Shown piece by piece: positions 9,180-20,454 of a DNA stretch of 26,708 nt. The stretch comes from Paulinella micropora. Lineage: Eukaryota > Cercozoa > Imbricatea > Euglyphida. The stretch covers positions 842,892-869,599 of the forward strand of contig BJOX01000168.1 of the NCBI GenBank assembly GCA_009731375.1. Reading direction: 5' to 3'. The translations under genes were made by a program, and so were the position numbers. How positions within the stretch are numbered: position 1 is the stretch's first letter; each line of letters opens with the position of its first letter. The notes below the pieces were generated by a model that made no database searches, was not told where the DNA came from, and saw only the letters and a program-made list of their open reading frames with translations.

Positions 9180-10312
9180 ACCTTTCTGCCTATTACATCT
9201 GCGCCAACCGCAACAAACGCTCCCTGGTTTTTCTCTACCTAATCTGTTCTAATCTCTTCTGTTCTGTTCTGTTCTGCTCTGCTCTGTTCTGTTCTTTATG
9301 TTCTGCTCTGTTCTGCTCTGTTCTGTTCTGCTCTGCTCTACTCTGTTCTGCTCTGTTCTGTTCTGTTCTGCTCTGCTCTGCTCTGTTCTGTTCTGCTCTG
9401 TTCTGCTCTGCTCTGCTCTGTTCTGCTCTGTTCTCTTCTGCTCTGCTCTGTTCTGTCTTGTTCTTCTCTGTTCTGCTCTCCGCCGTGTATATCTCTACCT
9501 ATCTACCATATGCTCTTTACCTTTCTGCGTACTACATCTGCGCCAACCGCAACAAACGCTCCCTGCTTTTCTCTCCCTCTTTGTTCTAATCTCTTCTGTT
9601 CTGTTCTCTTCTGTTCTGCTCTGTTCTGTTCTGTTCTGTTCTTTATGTTCTGCTCGGTTCTGCTCGGTTCTGTTGTGCTCTGTTCTGCTCTGCTCTGCTC
9701 TGCTCTGTTCTGTTCTGTTCTGCTCTGTTCTGTTCTGCTCTGTTCTCTTCTGCTCTGTTCTGCTCTGTTCTGTTCTGCTCTGTTCTGTTCTGCTCTGTTC
9801 TGTTCTCCGCCGTATATCTCTACTTATCTACCATGTGCTCTCTACCTTTCTGCCTATTACATCTGCGCCAACCCCGCAACAAACGCTCCCTGGTTTTTCT
9901 CTACCCTCTCCGCCGTGTATATCTCTACCTATCTCTACCATATGCTCTCTACCTTTCTGCCTATTACATCTGCGCCAACCCCGCAACAAACGCTCGCTGG
10001 TTCCTCTGCCTTTCTGCCATTCATAACTCTACCTATCTACACATGCTAGCCGTTGATATCTCTACCTTTCTTCCTACTACATCTAACAAACGCTCGCTGG
10101 TTCCTCTACCGTTGTATATCTCTACCCATCTACACATTCTAGCTGTTGATATCTCTACCTTTCTTCCTACTACATCTAACAAACGCTCGCTGGTTCCTCT
10201 ACCTCTCTGCCGTTGTATATCTCTACCTATCTACACATTCTAGCTGTTGATATCTCCATCTTTCTTCCTACTACATCTGCGCCATCCGCAACAAACGCTC
10301 TCTGGTTATCAA
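9180..10312 (+). repeat. Degenerate array of exon 5 (and exon 6-start-like) copies with pentamer repeats
   Basis: The exon 5 end, TATTACATCTGCGCCAAC through AAACGCTCCCTGG, recurs at about 9191, 9530, 9855 and 9962. It recurs again in shorter, more decayed form at about 10075, 10168 and 10269. Between copies are (CTGTT/CTGCT)n pentamer blocks (9241-9478 and 9586-9807) and spacers. Several spacers carry GTTGATATCTCTACC, resembling the exon 6 start (TTGGATATTTCCACAG). The last three units have a period of about 92-101 bp. Copies lack a convincing acceptor and are frameshifted or interrupted. Confidence 0.85.
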
Positions 10313-10392
10313 AATTGCTTTGCTGCTGCTGCTGCTGCTACTACTTCTTACCGATCGAACCATCTACATGTTTTTTTCTTTTAAATTTGTAG

Positions 10393-10461
10393 TCGTTGGA
10401 TATTTCCACAGCGTCCGGCCGGTCCCTGCTGCGCCGGCTCGCCCGGGTTAGCGACGTGCTG
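10393..10461 (+). CDS. SUGCT: Exon 6 of SUGCT-like CoA-transferase (SLDIS...SDVL)
   Basis: The exon follows a T-rich tract and TTTGTAG (acceptor ending 10392) and encodes residues 101-123: [20 protein letters not shown] then DVL. The family pattern is a beta strand (A/S)-(V/L)-(D/N)-(I/L), a G, a helix, then (C/S)DV-(L/F)-VEN-(F/Y). The donor is CTG|GTCGAT (from 10462). Ending here makes exon 7 start with VENF in phase 0, exactly completing DVL-VENF. The exon is notably GC-rich compared with its surroundings, and the intron becomes (CTGT)n within a few bases of the donor. The next exon is almost 10 kb away. Confidence 0.88.
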
Positions 10462-10466
10462 GTCGA

Positions 10467-10935
<469 letters not shown>

Positions 10936-10990
10936 GACGGTGGGACAGCGAGAGAATGTCGATATTGACAGCAATATCACTGATAATTCA

Positions 10991-11027
<37 letters not shown>

Positions 11028-11207
11028 GGGAGTACATAGGCCATCGGTCCTTTCCATGGGCTGATTGGTATAAAGCTCCTAGAGTAATGTTCTATGCCGT
11101 CACTTCCTTTATTCCACCGATTGGNNNNNNNNNNNNNNNNNNNNNNNNNNNNNNNNNNNNNNNNNNNNNNNNNNNNNNNNNNNNNNNNNNNNNNNNNNNN
11201 NNNNNNN

Positions 11208-11241
<34 letters not shown>

Positions 11242-11273
11242 TATTATTATTATTATTATTACATTATTATTAT
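10936..11273. repeat. (TTA)n tracts with short unique island and N gap
   Basis: (TTA)n at 10991-11027, about 95 bp of unique sequence at 11028-11124, an N gap at 11125-11207, then (TTA)n to 11270. Confidence 0.9.
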
Positions 11274-11539
11274 GGACACCGTGATAGCCCAGTGGTCAGG
11301 TTCTACCATCTGGGCCCTGTCGCCAGTTCGATTCCCGTCGGTGCCACCAGTATTTTCATTGAACATACCGATCCGTCTGGACCAGTATTTTCATTGAACA
11401 TACCGGCCCGTCTGGAAGTGTTGGAACTGCCCTTGCGGGGGTGTCATTAGAGCTTATCGTCAATTCTTCGTACTCCCCTCACGGGTGAGACGATGGAGGC
11501 GCATGTGCAGAAATGCATCAGCCATTGACAGAGAAGCAC
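11274..11539 (+). mobile_element. tRNA-derived SINE, copy 1, inside (TTA)n
   Basis: A Pol III type promoter is visible: A box TAGCCCAGTGG (11285-11295) and B box GTTCGATTCC (11326-11335). The spacing is typical of tRNA-derived SINEs. A body follows, ending near GAGAAGCAC and then (TTA)n. This copy has an internal duplication of the segment around CAGTATTTTCATTGAACATA (about 11349 and 11383). (TTA)n flanks it on both sides. There is no open frame. The same sequence recurs four more times to the right. Confidence 0.85.
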
Positions 11540-11600
<61 letters not shown>

Positions 11601-11662
11601 GTGGACTTTGTTATTAACTCTCCAACCGTCGTTGGTACTGGCCAGTACTTGAAAATTTGTAT
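11601..11662. repeat. 62-bp palindromic module, copy 1
   Basis: Runs from GTGGACTTTG to AAATTTGTAT. It contains CCAACCGTCGTTGG (hairpin) and the perfect 14-bp palindrome GTACTGGCCAGTAC. It is flanked by (TTA)n on both sides. Three further copies are at 13367, 14192 and 15146. Confidence 0.85.
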
Positions 11663-11700
11663 ATTATTATTATTATTATTATTATTATTTATTATGATTA

Positions 11701-11751
<51 letters not shown>

Positions 11752-11760
11752 GTTATTATT

Positions 11761-11959
11761 TACCATCTGGGCCCTGTCGCCAGTTCGATTCCCGTCGGTG
11801 CCAGTATTTTCATTGAACATACCGGTCCGTCTGGAAGTGTTGAAAGTGCCCTTGCGGGGGTGTCATTAGAGCCTATCGTCCATTCTTCGTACTCCCCTCA
11901 CGGGTGAGACGATGGAGGCGCATGTGCAGAAATGCATCAGCCATTGACAGAGAAGCACT
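11761..11959 (+). mobile_element. tRNA-derived SINE, copy 2, 5'-truncated
   Basis: Starts at TACCATCTGGGCC after (TTA)n, so the A box is missing but the B box GTTCGATTCC is kept. The 3' end, GAGAAGCAC followed by (TTA)n-like repeat, matches copy 1. 5' truncation is typical of target-primed retroposition. Confidence 0.82.
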
Positions 11960-11960
11960 A

Positions 11961-11992
<32 letters not shown>

Positions 11993-11994
11993 TA

Positions 11995-12215
11995 GTGGCA
12001 CCGCGATAGCCCAGTGGTTAAGGTCTACCATCTGGGACTTGTCACCAGTTCGATTCCCGTCGGTGCCAGTATTTTCAAAGGATATTTTCTTTGAAAGTAA
12101 TGGTCTGTCTGGAAGGCTTGGAGCTGCCTTGCGGGGGTGTCAGTAGAGCCTATCGTCAAATCTTCGTACTCCCCTCGCGGGTGAGACGATGGAGGCACAT
12201 GTGCAGAAATGCATT
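11995..12215 (+). mobile_element. tRNA-derived SINE, copy 3, ending in N gap
   Basis: GGCACCGCGATAGCCCAGTGG starts the copy, with A box TAGCCCAGTGG at 12007-12017 and the B box retained. It diverges from copies 1 and 4 in the middle (an AAAGGATATTTTCTTTG insertion). It runs to GCAGAAATGCAT and then into the gap. Confidence 0.8.
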
Positions 12216-12725
12216 NNNNNNNNNNNNNNNNNNNNNNNNNNNNNNNNNNNNNNNNNNNNNNNNNNNNNNNNNNNNNNNNNNNNNNNNNNNNNNNNNNNNN
12301 NNNNNNNNNNNNNNNNNNNNNNNNNNNNNNNNNNNNNNNNNNNNNNNNNNNNNNNNNNNNNNNNNNNNNNNNNNNNNNNNNNNNNNNNNNNNNNNNNNNN
12401 NNNNNNNNNNNNNNNNNNNNNNNNNNNNNNNNNNNNNNNNNNNNNNNNNNNNNNNNNNNNNNNNNNNNNNNNNNNNNNNNNNNNNNNNNNNNNNNNNNNN
12501 NNNNNNNNNNNNNNNNNNNNNNNNNNNNNNNNNNNNNNNNNNNNNNNNNNNNNNNNNNNNNNNNNNNNNNNNNNNNNNNNNNNNNNNNNNNNNNNNNNNN
12601 NNNNNNNNNNNNNNNNNNNNNNNNNNNNNNNNNNNNNNNNNNNNNNNNNNNNNNNNNNNNNNNNNNNNNNNNNNNNNNNNNNNNNNNNNNNNNNNNNNNN
12701 NNNNNNNNNNNNNNNNNNNNNNNNN
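12216..12725. other. Assembly gap (N)
   Basis: 510 unresolved bases between SINE copy 3 and a (TTA)n tract. Confidence 0.95.
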
Positions 12726-12749
12726 CGATGCAATGATTACTACTACTAC

Positions 12750-12791
<42 letters not shown>

Positions 12792-13180
12792 CATTATTAT
12801 CATTATTATTCTTTGGTGGTAGATGCTGGGGAGGAGGGTCGTTGCGCGCGTAAAAGATCTTAAACTCCGCATATGCTGGTTGATAGCCCAGGACCCAGCA
12901 GACACCAGATTGTTATGGGTGGGGTTTCGAGGCAGCTCTAGCAACCGCGCTTGGTGTATGCACTTGCACATTCGGTGACGTCTTGCAAGAGGTTGCTGGG
13001 ACTGCGGAATAACCTCGGCTTAGTGCAGTCTTGCCCTCAGGAGCTCCATCGGTGGCCCCGATCATCAGGCGAGAGACTGACACGGGGGGGTGGAGGACCT
13101 CGAACAAGGGTATTGGAGGCTTATGTCCGTTGAGGATATGCCATCAGCTGCATCAGTACGCCTCAGATATAGTAAAAATC
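12726..13180. other. (TTA)n plus ~340 bp of unassigned unique sequence
   Basis: (TAC/TTA)n at 12735-12810, then 12811-13178 of moderately GC-rich sequence without a convincing gene. It contains TTGATAGCCCAGGACCCAGC and GGGTTTCGAGGCAGC; the short word GGTTTCGAGGC also occurs in the 14.3-14.9 kb block. It may be a fragment of a LINE 3' region. Confidence 0.5.
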
Positions 13181-13222
13181 ATTATTATTATTATATTATT
13201 ATTGTTATTATTATTATTAATA

Positions 13223-13318
<96 letters not shown>

Positions 13319-13322
13319 GTTC

Positions 13323-13366
<44 letters not shown>

Positions 13367-13416
13367 GTGGACTTTGCTATTAACTCTCCAACCGTCGTTG
13401 GTACTGGCCGTACAAA

Positions 13417-13476
<60 letters not shown>

Positions 13477-13549
13477 CGTTATTATTATTGCTACTACTAC
13501 TACTACTACTATTATTATTATTATTACTATTATTATTATTATTATTATT
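13181..13549. repeat. (TTA)n arrays with the 62-bp module copy 2 (13367-13420)
   Basis: Nearly continuous (TTA)n with CTA and GTA variants. The second module copy at 13367-13420 has lost part of its central palindrome (GGTACTGGCCGTAC). Confidence 0.9.
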
Positions 13550-13780
13550 GTGGACACCGTGATAGCCCAGTGGTCAAGTTCTACCATCTGGGCCCTGTCG
13601 CCAGTTCGATTCCCGTCGGTGCCACCAGTATTTTAATTGAACGTACCGGTCCTTCTGGAAGTGTTGGAACTGCCTGCGGGGGTGTCATTAGAGCCTATCG
13701 TCAATTCTTCGTACTCCCCTCACGGGTGAGACGATGGAGGCGCATGTGCAGATTTGCATCAGCCATTGACAGAGAAGCAC
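13550..13780 (+). mobile_element. tRNA-derived SINE, copy 4
   Basis: Complete-looking copy: A box TAGCCCAGTGG (13563-13573), B box GTTCGATTCC (13604-13613), end GAGAAGCAC at 13780. (TTA)n flanks both sides. It lacks the internal duplication of copy 1, giving about 231 bp, which is probably closest to the family's unit length. Confidence 0.87.
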
Positions 13781-13798
13781 TATTATTATTATTATTAT

Positions 13799-13976
13799 NN
13801 NNNNNNNNNNNNNNNNNNNNNNNNNNNNNNNNNNNNNNNNNNNNNNNNNNNNNNNNNNNNNNNNNNNNNNNNNNNNNNNNNNNNNNNNNNNNNNNNNNNN
13901 NNNNNNNNNNNNNNNNNNNNNNNNNNNNNNNNNNNNNNNNNNNNNNNNNNNNNNNNNNNNNNNNNNNNNNNNNNNN
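13799..13976. other. Assembly gap (N)
   Basis: 178 unresolved bases between (TTA)n and the 3' end of SINE copy 5. Confidence 0.95.
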
Positions 13977-14037
13977 TCACGGGTGAGACGATGGAGGCGC
14001 ATGTGCAGAAATGCATCAGCCATTGACAGAGAAGCAC
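13977..14037 (+). mobile_element. tRNA-derived SINE, copy 5 (3' end only)
   Basis: TCACGGGTGAGACGATGGAG through GAGAAGCAC matches the last 61 bp of copies 1, 2 and 4. The 5' part is lost in the gap. (TTA)n follows. Confidence 0.82.
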
Positions 14038-14053
14038 TATTATATTATTATTG

Positions 14054-14106
<53 letters not shown>

Positions 14107-14130
14107 TATTACTATTATTACTATTATTAC

Positions 14131-14181
<51 letters not shown>

Positions 14182-14252
14182 CATTATTATTGTGGACTTT
14201 GCTATTGACTCTCCAACCGTCGTTGGTACTGGCCAGTACTTCAAAATTTGTA

Positions 14253-14319
<67 letters not shown>
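14038..14319. repeat. (TTA)n with the 62-bp module copy 3 (14192-14253)
   Basis: (TTA)n with (TTACTA) variants, then the palindromic module GTGGACTTTGC...GTACTGGCCAGTAC, then (TTA)n again. Confidence 0.9.
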
Positions 14320-14321
<2 letters not shown>

Positions 14322-14940
14322 GGAGGGGTGCACAGTATGGCACCCCACGGGAAGAGGAGGTGGTTGGGCCTCTTCCCACTGGTTTCGAGGCTGTGTCGTT
14401 GTGTTGGCTCCGAGGCTATGTTGTTGTGTTGGTTCCGAGGCTATGTTGTTGTGTTGGTTCCGAGGCTCTGTTGTTGTGTGGGTTCCGAGGCTATGTCGAT
14501 GTGGGTTCCGAGGCTATGTTGTTGCGTTGGTTCCGAGGCCATGTCGTTGTGTTGTTTTTTATAAGACATACACCACGTGGGATCAAAGGGGTATTTACAT
14601 TCCGAGATCTAGGGGTGGTGACGGGTTTCGAGGCGTCCCAGATACTTACCACAAAACGTCCTCATGCGCTGGCAGACCGCATGAAATGTCTGCTACCCCT
14701 GTGAGTACCTCCATGCGGGACCTACCCAGTCTCGTGGAGCTCTCACGCGGGGAAGATCAATCATTTGTAGTTGATTTCCTGCAAGGTACCCGACACTGTG
14801 CGGGTAGTAGGGACTTCCTTTTGGGGCCTTCTATGCAGGATGGTTAGAGTCACTCTTCCCTCCCCAACATACTCACTGTAGTCCCTGTTGGGTCGAGGGA
14901 TGGAGGCGCATGGCCCTCGGGCTCAGCCATGACATATCAA
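14320..14940 (+). mobile_element. ~620-bp block with 25-bp minisatellite; probable LINE 3' region sharing the SINE tail
   Basis: Inserted between (TTA)n arrays. The 5' part has about seven copies of a 24-25 bp unit (GGTTCCGAGGCTATGTTGTT) at 14376-14558. The 3' end, GATGGAGGCGCATGG...CAGCCATGACA followed by TA/TTA repeats, parallels the SINE 3' end GATGGAGGCGCATG...CAGCCATTGACA. Frames remain open for up to about 200 codons but show no recognisable domain. Shared 3' ends are the rule for a SINE and the LINE that mobilises it, so I infer this is a 5'-truncated LINE 3' UTR. A composite SINE relative is the alternative. Confidence 0.5.
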
Positions 14941-14972
14941 TATATATATTATTATTATTATTGTTATTATGA

Positions 14973-15003
<31 letters not shown>

Positions 15004-15004
15004 C

Positions 15005-15043
<39 letters not shown>

Positions 15044-15081
15044 CATTTATTATCATTTATTATTATTATTATTATTATTAC

Positions 15082-15145
<64 letters not shown>

Positions 15146-15240
15146 GTGGACTTTGCTATTAACTCTCCAATCGTCGTTGGTACTGGCCAGTACTTGAAAA
15201 TTTGTATATTATTATTATTATTATTATTATTACTATTATT
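14941..15240. repeat. (TTA)n arrays with the 62-bp module copy 4 (15146-15208)
   Basis: (TTA)n, interrupted by TTTATTATCA variants, flanks a fourth copy of the palindromic module. The right end abuts the reverse transcriptase fragment at 15241. Confidence 0.9.
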
Positions 15241-17169
15241 AGAAGTCAATCGGTTTGCCAGTAATAGTAAGGGCGGGGTCGAAGGGTGGGAACGAGATCG
15301 GCAATAATCGTTTGAGACCCTTATAGTCGTCGGCTTTAGTCCAGTATTTGAAAGCAAGGCTTTTGCATTTGGGCGGTTCGCGGCCATTGTTCTGGACCAT
15401 GACAGAAATTTGTCAATCATGTTGATGGACGATTGACAGTGTTTCGGGGATCGGCAGTGTAGTTTGAGGTCGTCAGCATAAGCAGCTTCGTGCACGATGA
15501 CTTCATCTGTTGAGGTCTTATGCTTGAAATGATAACCGTTGTTTTTGGTCAAGGATGATAGGAGGTCAAGGAGTAGGTTGAAAACTATGTTGAAAAGGAG
15601 AGGAGAAATGCAGCATCCTTGAAAAACGCCAACAGCAAAAACAAAGGGTTCTGATGACCAATCTTTCCCTTCGATTGTGGCTACTAAGAGTTCGTAGTAT
15701 AAAAAGATTATGCGAGCAAACATAGGGGGCACGTGGTACCACCAGAGAGCGAACTGGATCAAGTTGTGGTTTACGCTTCCAAAAGCGTTTTGTAGGTCAA
15801 TCCATGCTATGACCAGTTGGCGATAGTGATCTTTTGCATTTCTGATGGTAGCTTTTGTAGTAGCAATGTGCTCGGGGCATCCTGCAACGTTACGGAGGAA
15901 ACCTTTTTGTTTTGCTCTGTCAAAGTACTTGTTATCTAGCAAAAAACTCTCTAGGCGTTTTGACCACAAAGAGAAAAATACCTTACCCGAGCAGCTTGTC
16001 AGAGCAATCGGACGATAGTTTGAGGCCTGAAGTGGATCGCCGTCCTTATGAAGGAGGGAGATAGCAGCTTGGGCCCAGCTATTAGCTACATCCGTTGTCC
16101 AACACTTGACAATGAGTTTGTGTAAGAAAAGTAAAGCGGTGGGAAGTCTCTTGTAAACAAGGTAGCTAATACCATCTCTGCCAGGGGCTGCACCATTACG
16201 CTTGGCAAACACAGATCTTTTGGTTTCCAAGAAGGACGGTGGCTTGAGGTCAAAGGGGACAGTTGGTAGAGGCGGGCGATTCATTTCAGGTAAGGGCACG
16301 TAGGTTTGTTCACGATTAGCGTCTTTGTATAGGTTGGGAAAGTAGGAGTCACAGTTTTCTTTGGATAGGGAGGAAGTGGTTTGGGTTGAGGGGGGATGAA
16401 ACAGATTTTTGGCAAACTTATGAGGGTCAGTTCGGAAGCGTGTATTTGCTTGTCGTTGAGCGGAGCTTAAAGTTGCTTCCTTGAGACGACGGCGGAGGCG
16501 GTTACCGGTCTTCAATAATACTCGCCAAGTTTTTTGCAGGCTTTTTGCAACAGCAGCTGGAATTGAACCTGCCCTTTTGAGATCTCGCAGATGTCTCTTT
16601 TGGATCAGTTTTTGTTGTCGGTTCTGCGTGAGTTCTGTTTGGAGCCGGATTACGTGGCGGTTTTTTCGCTCATGAGTTTGTTCTTGTGTTTTTGTTACCC
16701 GTTGTGATATGAAGTCGTAGAGATATCTTTCAAATTTCGCTACTGCTTCGTCACATGACAGGCATTTGATGAGAGAGGAGGGGAGGATGAGAGGGAGTGC
16801 GGATTGGAGTTCTTCTTCAATGCCTTTCCATTCGCTTGGTGTTGATGGCAATACCAGGCGTTTTCTTCTTTCGGTTGGTTCTTTCGGGGCACTTCTTGTC
16901 CGATGGACGAAATGGGAGTATGTCTCGGCGTCAACACAGTGGGTGGAATCCAGGTTGATAATGCCGGGTTGCGACTTGTAGTCCGGATGGACGTGCGCTT
17001 TTGGGCTCTTCTTTTCGAGGAGGCCCGAAAGGTCTTCGTAAGGGTGAACATGAGCAAAATCTTCTCCAGGGGGTTCAGGCGGTGCAGAGCACGCACTGGG
17101 AGGGTGACGGCGGCCACTCCGGAGGGAATAGCGGTGCGTCGGTAGGTTTTCGCATGTAGTTTTTGTAAC
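15241..17169 (-). pseudogene. Reverse transcriptase of an RLE-type (R2/NeSL superclade-like) non-LTR retrotransposon, 3'-truncated
   Basis: A minus-strand frame is open from the TAA at 17170-17172 down to the (TTA)n at 15240, about 640 codons. From the TTG at 16851 it begins LPSTPSEWKG. Visible RT motifs are AAPGRDGISYLVYK, SNYRPIALTSCSGK, QKGFLRNVAGCPEH (typical of R2-like elements), WIDLQNAFGSVNH (first catalytic Asp at about 15796-15798), FQGCCISPLLFN and AYADDLKL (YADD at 15469-15480). All three catalytic aspartates are intact. It stops just after the RT/thumb, merging with (TTA)n, so the zinc knuckle and endonuclease are missing. There is no clear ATG; the N-terminal 100 or so residues show no recognisable zinc finger. 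It sits antisense in intron 6 of the CoA-transferase gene. The intact frame suggests a fairly young insertion. Confidence 0.85.
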
Positions 17170-17286
17170 TTACGGCTTAACTTAGGGGAAGCAAGCCTCT
17201 TCGTTTAAGCCAGGGTTGTCAGCCCAAGAAGAAAAAGGAGAAAGGTTTGGTTGCCGCGCTTTATCGCCGCGACGGGGTCACATATG
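17170..17286 (-). other. Presumed 5' region of the RT element
   Basis: Short stretch between the RT frame and the terminal motif of the neighbouring element end at 17287. It contains CCGCGCTTTATCGCCGCGAC. No coding signal. It may be the 5' UTR of the RT-bearing copy or the junction between two tandem copies. Confidence 0.45.
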
Positions 17287-17601
17287 GATGAGATGTCGCA
17301 AAGGAATGTAGTCCTTGCAAAGGAACGCAGTTTCACATCAAACAATAATTTGTGTACTGTGCATGTGTCCGGGATGGGAATCACGGGTAGACTGTGTTCT
17401 GGAAAAAGAAGAGGAGGAAGGACGTTGAAGAAAAAGGCAATCTAGGAATGGAGAGTGGGAGGATAAGGAAGAAGAGAAAGAAAAGGAAGCCGTTAGTCCA
17501 AGTGTTTTGAGCACCGTAAGCTTGCGCAAGCTACAATGATGACATTGTATGAGGCCTAAACCCCCGCAGGGACCTAGCCCGGGCTATGCAACACTGGACG
17601 G
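17287..17601 (-). mobile_element. 3' UTR of the RLE-bearing retroelement copy
   Basis: Lies immediately downstream (minus strand) of the endonuclease frame. It contains palindromes TAGCCCGGGCTA (near 17576) and GCTTGCGCAAGC (near 17520). The last 101 bp (17287-17387) are identical to 6614-6714, where the end is followed by (TATC)n, so the element terminus ...GCGACATCTCATC is inferred to be at 17287. Here the terminus runs into other sequence instead of a (TATC)n tail. Confidence 0.65.
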
Positions 17602-18282
17602 CTATGATGGAATGCAGTCACCAATACGGACTAGAGGAAGATTAGTCCAATTTTTGACTGCACAGGAGCGATAAATCGCAAAAGAGCAACGAGCTACGCA
17701 GGAGGATAGCTTGAAGCAAAGGGATTTGGATTGGGGATGGGAAAAACCCAAGGCGCGGAAACATCGATGAACAGAGAACGATACCATGCCGCGAGCCCCG
17801 CATTCGATTGGTCGAAGGTGGCAGGTCCATCCGTTGTCCTCGATTTGAGATTTGAGCTTGTTGTATCGGTTGGTCTTGTAGGCTCGTGCGTCAAGGATGT
17901 TTTCCTCGACCGGGCACGTTAGCTCGATCAGAATACATATCTTGGTAGACAGTGACCAGACAACGATATCGGGGCGGAGGTCAGTGACACAAATGTGGAC
18001 AGGAAAGGCTTGCTCAGAACCGGTGTATTGGGTTTGGAGTTGCCAATCGTTTGCAGTGTCAAGCAGGGATGGTCGATGAAATGACTGTCTCTTAGGCTTC
18101 TGCTCGCCCTCTTTCACAAACATAGACTTTGATTCATTTTGGTCTATAGGGGAGCGTTTGTTATGGCTCTCGATGTGTTTTTGAAGGGGAGCTTCAATAG
18201 TGCAGAGCACAGAGTCATGACGCCAGGTATAGCGGCCTTGTTTGAGGGCAACATGGCAACCGGAGAGGATGTGGCATAGATG
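17602..18282 (-). pseudogene. C-terminal fragment of a non-LTR retrotransposon ORF: zinc knuckle remnant and restriction-like endonuclease
   Basis: Minus-strand frame of about 225 codons beginning in SSR at 18282 and ending at a stop near 17602. It opens [20 protein letters not shown] followed by RHDSVL, the second half of the CCHC-type knuckle region and the conserved GRY-x-WRHD-x-VL segment of RLE retroelements. The endonuclease core follows: LRPDIVVWS (PD at 17968-17973), then IELTCPVEEN with the acidic residue, then a downstream Lys in AYKTNRY, and ECGARG. The PD...E...K pattern is that of the restriction-like endonuclease that nicks the target for primed reverse transcription. In known elements this domain is C-terminal to the RT; here it lies 5' of the RT fragment, so the two probably belong to different tandem copies. 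Confidence 0.82.
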
Positions 18283-18865
<583 letters not shown>

Positions 18866-19250
18866 TGAGATATCGACTAATGTCAGAAAAAAGGAGCTTC
18901 TGATTTCGTCAACCAAGGAAGTCTGTGGGTAAAGTATTAACCCAATCCCCAGCTAAGCCGTGATGTTTGCACGGAAGGGACTGATACAGGCGATACCAAA
19001 TCTCCCTAGTACCAGGCGGGGCCAGGGCTCGTTCCATAAGCGCCCCTTGCAGAACGAGCTCCACCTCCATTACAGAGGACCCAGTAAGCAGATGGAGTTT
19101 CGAGACTGTCGACAGTCTAGTATAAACCGACAGAGCACTGTGGGTTTTATTCCGGGCTCAACAAGCGAGAAAGGGCACCCTGAGGGAACAGGATTGTGCT
19201 TCCCGTCGCTATTTCGGCATGTGACTTATAGGCGTATGGCTAGGCACACA
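18866..19250 (-). mobile_element. ~385-bp dispersed repeat, copy 2 (reverse orientation)
   Basis: Reverse complement of 7616-8003 with few differences over the whole length. The terminus GTCGATATCTCATC (read on the minus strand) abuts (TATC)-type repeat, as in copy 1. It contains the perfect palindrome GACTGTCGACAGTC (near 19105-19118). Confidence 0.8.
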
Positions 19251-20136
<886 letters not shown>

Positions 20137-20177
20137 ATAGGTTAAGGGGCCGAAGGTTTTGTATTTCCTATCCATCC

Positions 20178-20232
<55 letters not shown>

Positions 20233-20245
20233 CATCTATCCATCC

Positions 20246-20312
<67 letters not shown>

Positions 20313-20365
20313 CATCCATCCATCTATCTATCTATCTATCTATCCATCCATCCATCTATCCATCC

Positions 20366-20408
<43 letters not shown>

Positions 20409-20454
20409 CATCTATCTATCTATCTATCTATCTATTTATCTATCTATCTATCAG
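20137..20454. repeat. (TATC)n/(CATC)n array up to the exon 7 acceptor
   Basis: After a 30-bp unique turn, (TATC)n with (CATC) variants runs to 20452, and its last unit reads CTATCAG, forming the acceptor of exon 7. With the (GATA)n to its left it forms another inverted SSR pair. Confidence 0.93.

Noticed and set aside
9298-10049. Frames rich in Leu-Cys-Ser-Val reading the pentamer repeat
   Set aside because: (CTGTT/CTGCT)n translation fused to decayed exon 5 copies; no acceptor and frameshifts between units.
11274-13780. Functional tRNA genes, from A and B box matches
   Set aside because: There is no foldable cloverleaf with an acceptor stem around the boxes, and the same sequence is dispersed with (TTA)n tails, so SINE is the better call.
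15043-15240. Extension of the reverse transcriptase frame into poly-Asn/Ile
   Set aside because: The frame merely continues into (TTA)n and the 62-bp module. True element sequence stops at about 15241.
16740-17117. Separate minus-strand ORF starting with an ATG at 17117
   Set aside because: It overlaps the frame that is contiguous with the RT domain. The RT frame itself is open to 17169, so this one is an overlapping shadow.
16481-17145. Plus-strand frames opposite the reverse transcriptase
   Set aside because: Antisense shadows of the conserved minus-strand RT frame.
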